Shown: positions 5,831-7,109 of the stretch, piece after piece
How the letters are laid out: the number at the start of each line of letters is the position of its first letter
Position numbering within the stretch: the stretch's first letter is position 1
Assembly (NCBI GenBank): GCA_005883115.1
Contig: VAZQ01000274.1
Coordinates: forward strand, 1-7,109
DNA length: 7,109 nucleotides
Direction: 5' to 3'
From: Alphaproteobacteria bacterium
GTDB taxonomy: Bacteria; Pseudomonadota; Alphaproteobacteria; Rhizobiales; Xanthobacteraceae
Program-made: the position numbers and the translations under genes
Notes under the pieces: generated by a model
Told to the model about the DNA's origin: nothing
What the model saw: the letters and a program-made list of their open reading frames with translations, nothing else
Database searches by the model: none

Positions 5831-7109
5831 TCATGGTGACTTCGGTTCGCGCCACCAGGTTTCGGGAAGGTAACCGTAGAGCGAAGTCACCGCCGGTCGG
5901 CCGACCGTGGTCCAACGCGCGATCCACTGGGCCGGAAGATAAAACAGCGGAATTACGTAGAAGCCGGAGATCAACACGCGATCGAGCGCGCGTACTGCGG
6001 CGACGAAATCGCCACGATCCTCCGCCTTGAGAAGCGCGGCAATCATTGCGTCGACCGCGCCGCTCTTCACGCCCATATAGTTGCGGGTACCGGGCTGGTC
6101 GGCAGCGGCCGACCCCCAATAGAAGGCCTGCTCATTGCCGGGCGACAACGACTGGTCCCAGCGGTTCTCGATCATGTCGAAATCGTAGGTGAGGCGCCGC
6201 CCCTCGTATTGAACCGCATCGACCACGCGCACGCGCGCCGCAATACCGGCGCGCTTGAGGCTTTGCGAGAACAACAGCGCGAGCCGCTCCTCGTCCCGCG
6301 CCGTCACCAGAATCTCGAAAGTCAATGGTCGACCGCTCTTGTGGTCGATCAACTGCGTGCCGCGCAGTTCGTAGCCCGCGGTTGCGAGCAGGTCGAGCGC
6401 GCGCTTGAGCGTTGTCCGGTCGCGGCCGGACCCGTCGCTAACCGGCGGCGACCATACGCCATCAAGTACGTCGGCACGCACCGCCGCGGCAAACGGCGCA
6501 AGCAGCGCTCTCTCTCGATGATCGGCCGGTCGCCCAGATGATGACAGTTCCGAGTCGTCGAAAAAGCTTGCGCTTCGCCGGTAGAGATCGAAGAAGTAAC
6601 TGTGGTTGATCCATTCGAAGTCGAACAACAGCGAGATCGCCTCGCGCACGCGAACATCGGAGAAGACCGCACGACGCGTGTTGAACACGTAATAACTGCT
6701 CGCCTTCGGCACGCCGGTGGGCAGCGCCTCCTTAGCCACGCGGCCATCGCGCGCGGCCGAAAAATCGTAGGCGGTTTGCCAGCGACCCGGATCGTGCTCA
6801 TTACGCATATCGTAAAGGCCGCGCTTGAACGCCTCCAGATGTGAATTGGCCTCGCGGTAATAGTCGAAGCGAATCTCGTCGAAGTTCCATAGACCGCGAT
6901 TGATGGGAAGCTCGCGACCCCAGTAGTGGGGATTGCGCTTGAGGATGAGACTCTTGCCGGGGTCGACATCGCCGACCAGATAGGGGCCGGTTCCGAGCGG
7001 CGCCTGGAACGACGTATCCTCGAATCGCTCAGGGTCGACGGCGTGCTTTGCCAGCACGGGCATCAGTCCGAGGATGAGCGCAAGCTCTCGGTCCTCACTG
7101 CCGGAGAGA
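5831..7109 (-). CDS. YejA-like family 5 ABC transporter substrate-binding protein, 5'-truncated by the window edge
   Basis: This is the C-terminal part of a periplasmic solute-binding protein that delivers oligopeptides or peptide-like compounds to an ABC importer; the YejA branch serves the YejABEF (microcin C-type) system. About 425 residues are visible, and the frame stays open past the ATG at 7063 to the window edge. The residues before that ATG (SGSEDRELALILGLMPVLAK) match the family, so the true start and signal peptide lie outside. Family length is about 600, so roughly 180-200 residues are missing. Signatures in order: GTGPYLVGDVDPGKS and NPHYWGRELP; FDYYREANSHLEAFKRGLYD; DVRVREAISLLFDFEWIN; ASFFDDSELSSSGRPAD; VSDGSGRDR; and YVIPLFYLPAQWIARW near the C-terminus. 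No permease or ATPase gene follows it downstream, so those partners must lie to the right or elsewhere. Ligand identity cannot be read from the sequence. It ends in TGA at 5833-5831. Confidence 0.93.
   Translation of the reverse strand, partial: LSGSEDRELALILGLMPVLAKHAVDPERFEDTSFQAPLGTGPYLVGDVDPGKSLILKRNPHYWGRELPINRGLWNFDEIRFDYYREANSHLEAFKRGLYDMRNEHDPGRWQTAYDFSAARDGRVAKEALPTGVPKASSYYVFNTRRAVFSDVRVREAISLLFDFEWINHSYFFDLYRRSASFFDDSELSSSGRPADHRERALLAPFAAAVRADVLDGVWSPPVSDGSGRDRTTLKRALDLLATAGYELRGTQLIDHKSGRPLTFEILVTARDEERLALLFSQSLKRAGIAARVRVVDAVQYEGRRLTYDFDMIENRWDQSLSPGNEQAFYWGSAAADQPGTRNYMGVKSGAVDAMIAALLKAEDRGDFVAAVRALDRVLISGFYVIPLFYLPAQWIARWTTVGRPAVTSLYGYLPETWWREPKSP

Noticed and set aside
5819..5831. 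AAGTGATTCACTT, a 13-nt palindrome touching the stop codon of the YejA-like gene.
   Set aside because: As RNA it gives only a 5-bp, AU-rich stem with a 3-nt loop and no U-run. It is too weak to call a terminator or an operator.

Overview
The window looks like a chromosomal segment of an alphaproteobacterium, most likely Hyphomicrobiales near Bradyrhizobium, Rhodopseudomonas or Rhodoplanes. This rests on the high GC content, the alphaproteobacterial style of the Mfd protein, an arginine/alanine-rich histone-like protein of a type common in that order, and a degenerate GGDEF protein that I recall from the same group. No database search was possible, so the taxonomic placement is inference.

Layout: one plus-strand gene faces four minus-strand genes. 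At the left edge is mfd (transcription-repair coupling factor), missing its first roughly 170-190 residues because the window starts inside it. It converges, over a 119-bp gap, on a small gene for a very basic protein with an N-terminal DUF6496-like segment and an H1-like arginine tail. Upstream of that gene, all reading leftward, are a cytoplasmic DsbA/FrnE-type thiol oxidoreductase, a protein with two pseudo-receiver domains and a degenerate GGDEF domain, and the C-terminal two thirds of a YejA-type (family 5) peptide-binding protein that runs off the right edge.

The minus-strand genes are separated by 70, 43 and 191 bp. The GGDEF-like gene and the thiol oxidoreductase gene (43 bp apart) may share a transcript. 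The gap between them holds a perfect 10-bp inverted repeat whose RNA hairpin would bury the ribosome binding site of the oxidoreductase gene. The 70-bp gap before the GGDEF-like gene holds a near-consensus CtrA-type half-site pair. The genes do not form an obvious single pathway; mfd is housekeeping DNA repair and the others look like separate housekeeping or regulatory functions.

I found no mobile element, CRISPR array, tRNA or rRNA, and no sign of a self-contained new defence or biosynthetic system. The points most worth a second look are the catalytically dead PleD-like protein, the hairpin over the oxidoreductase start, and the repeat-built basic tail of the histone-like protein.
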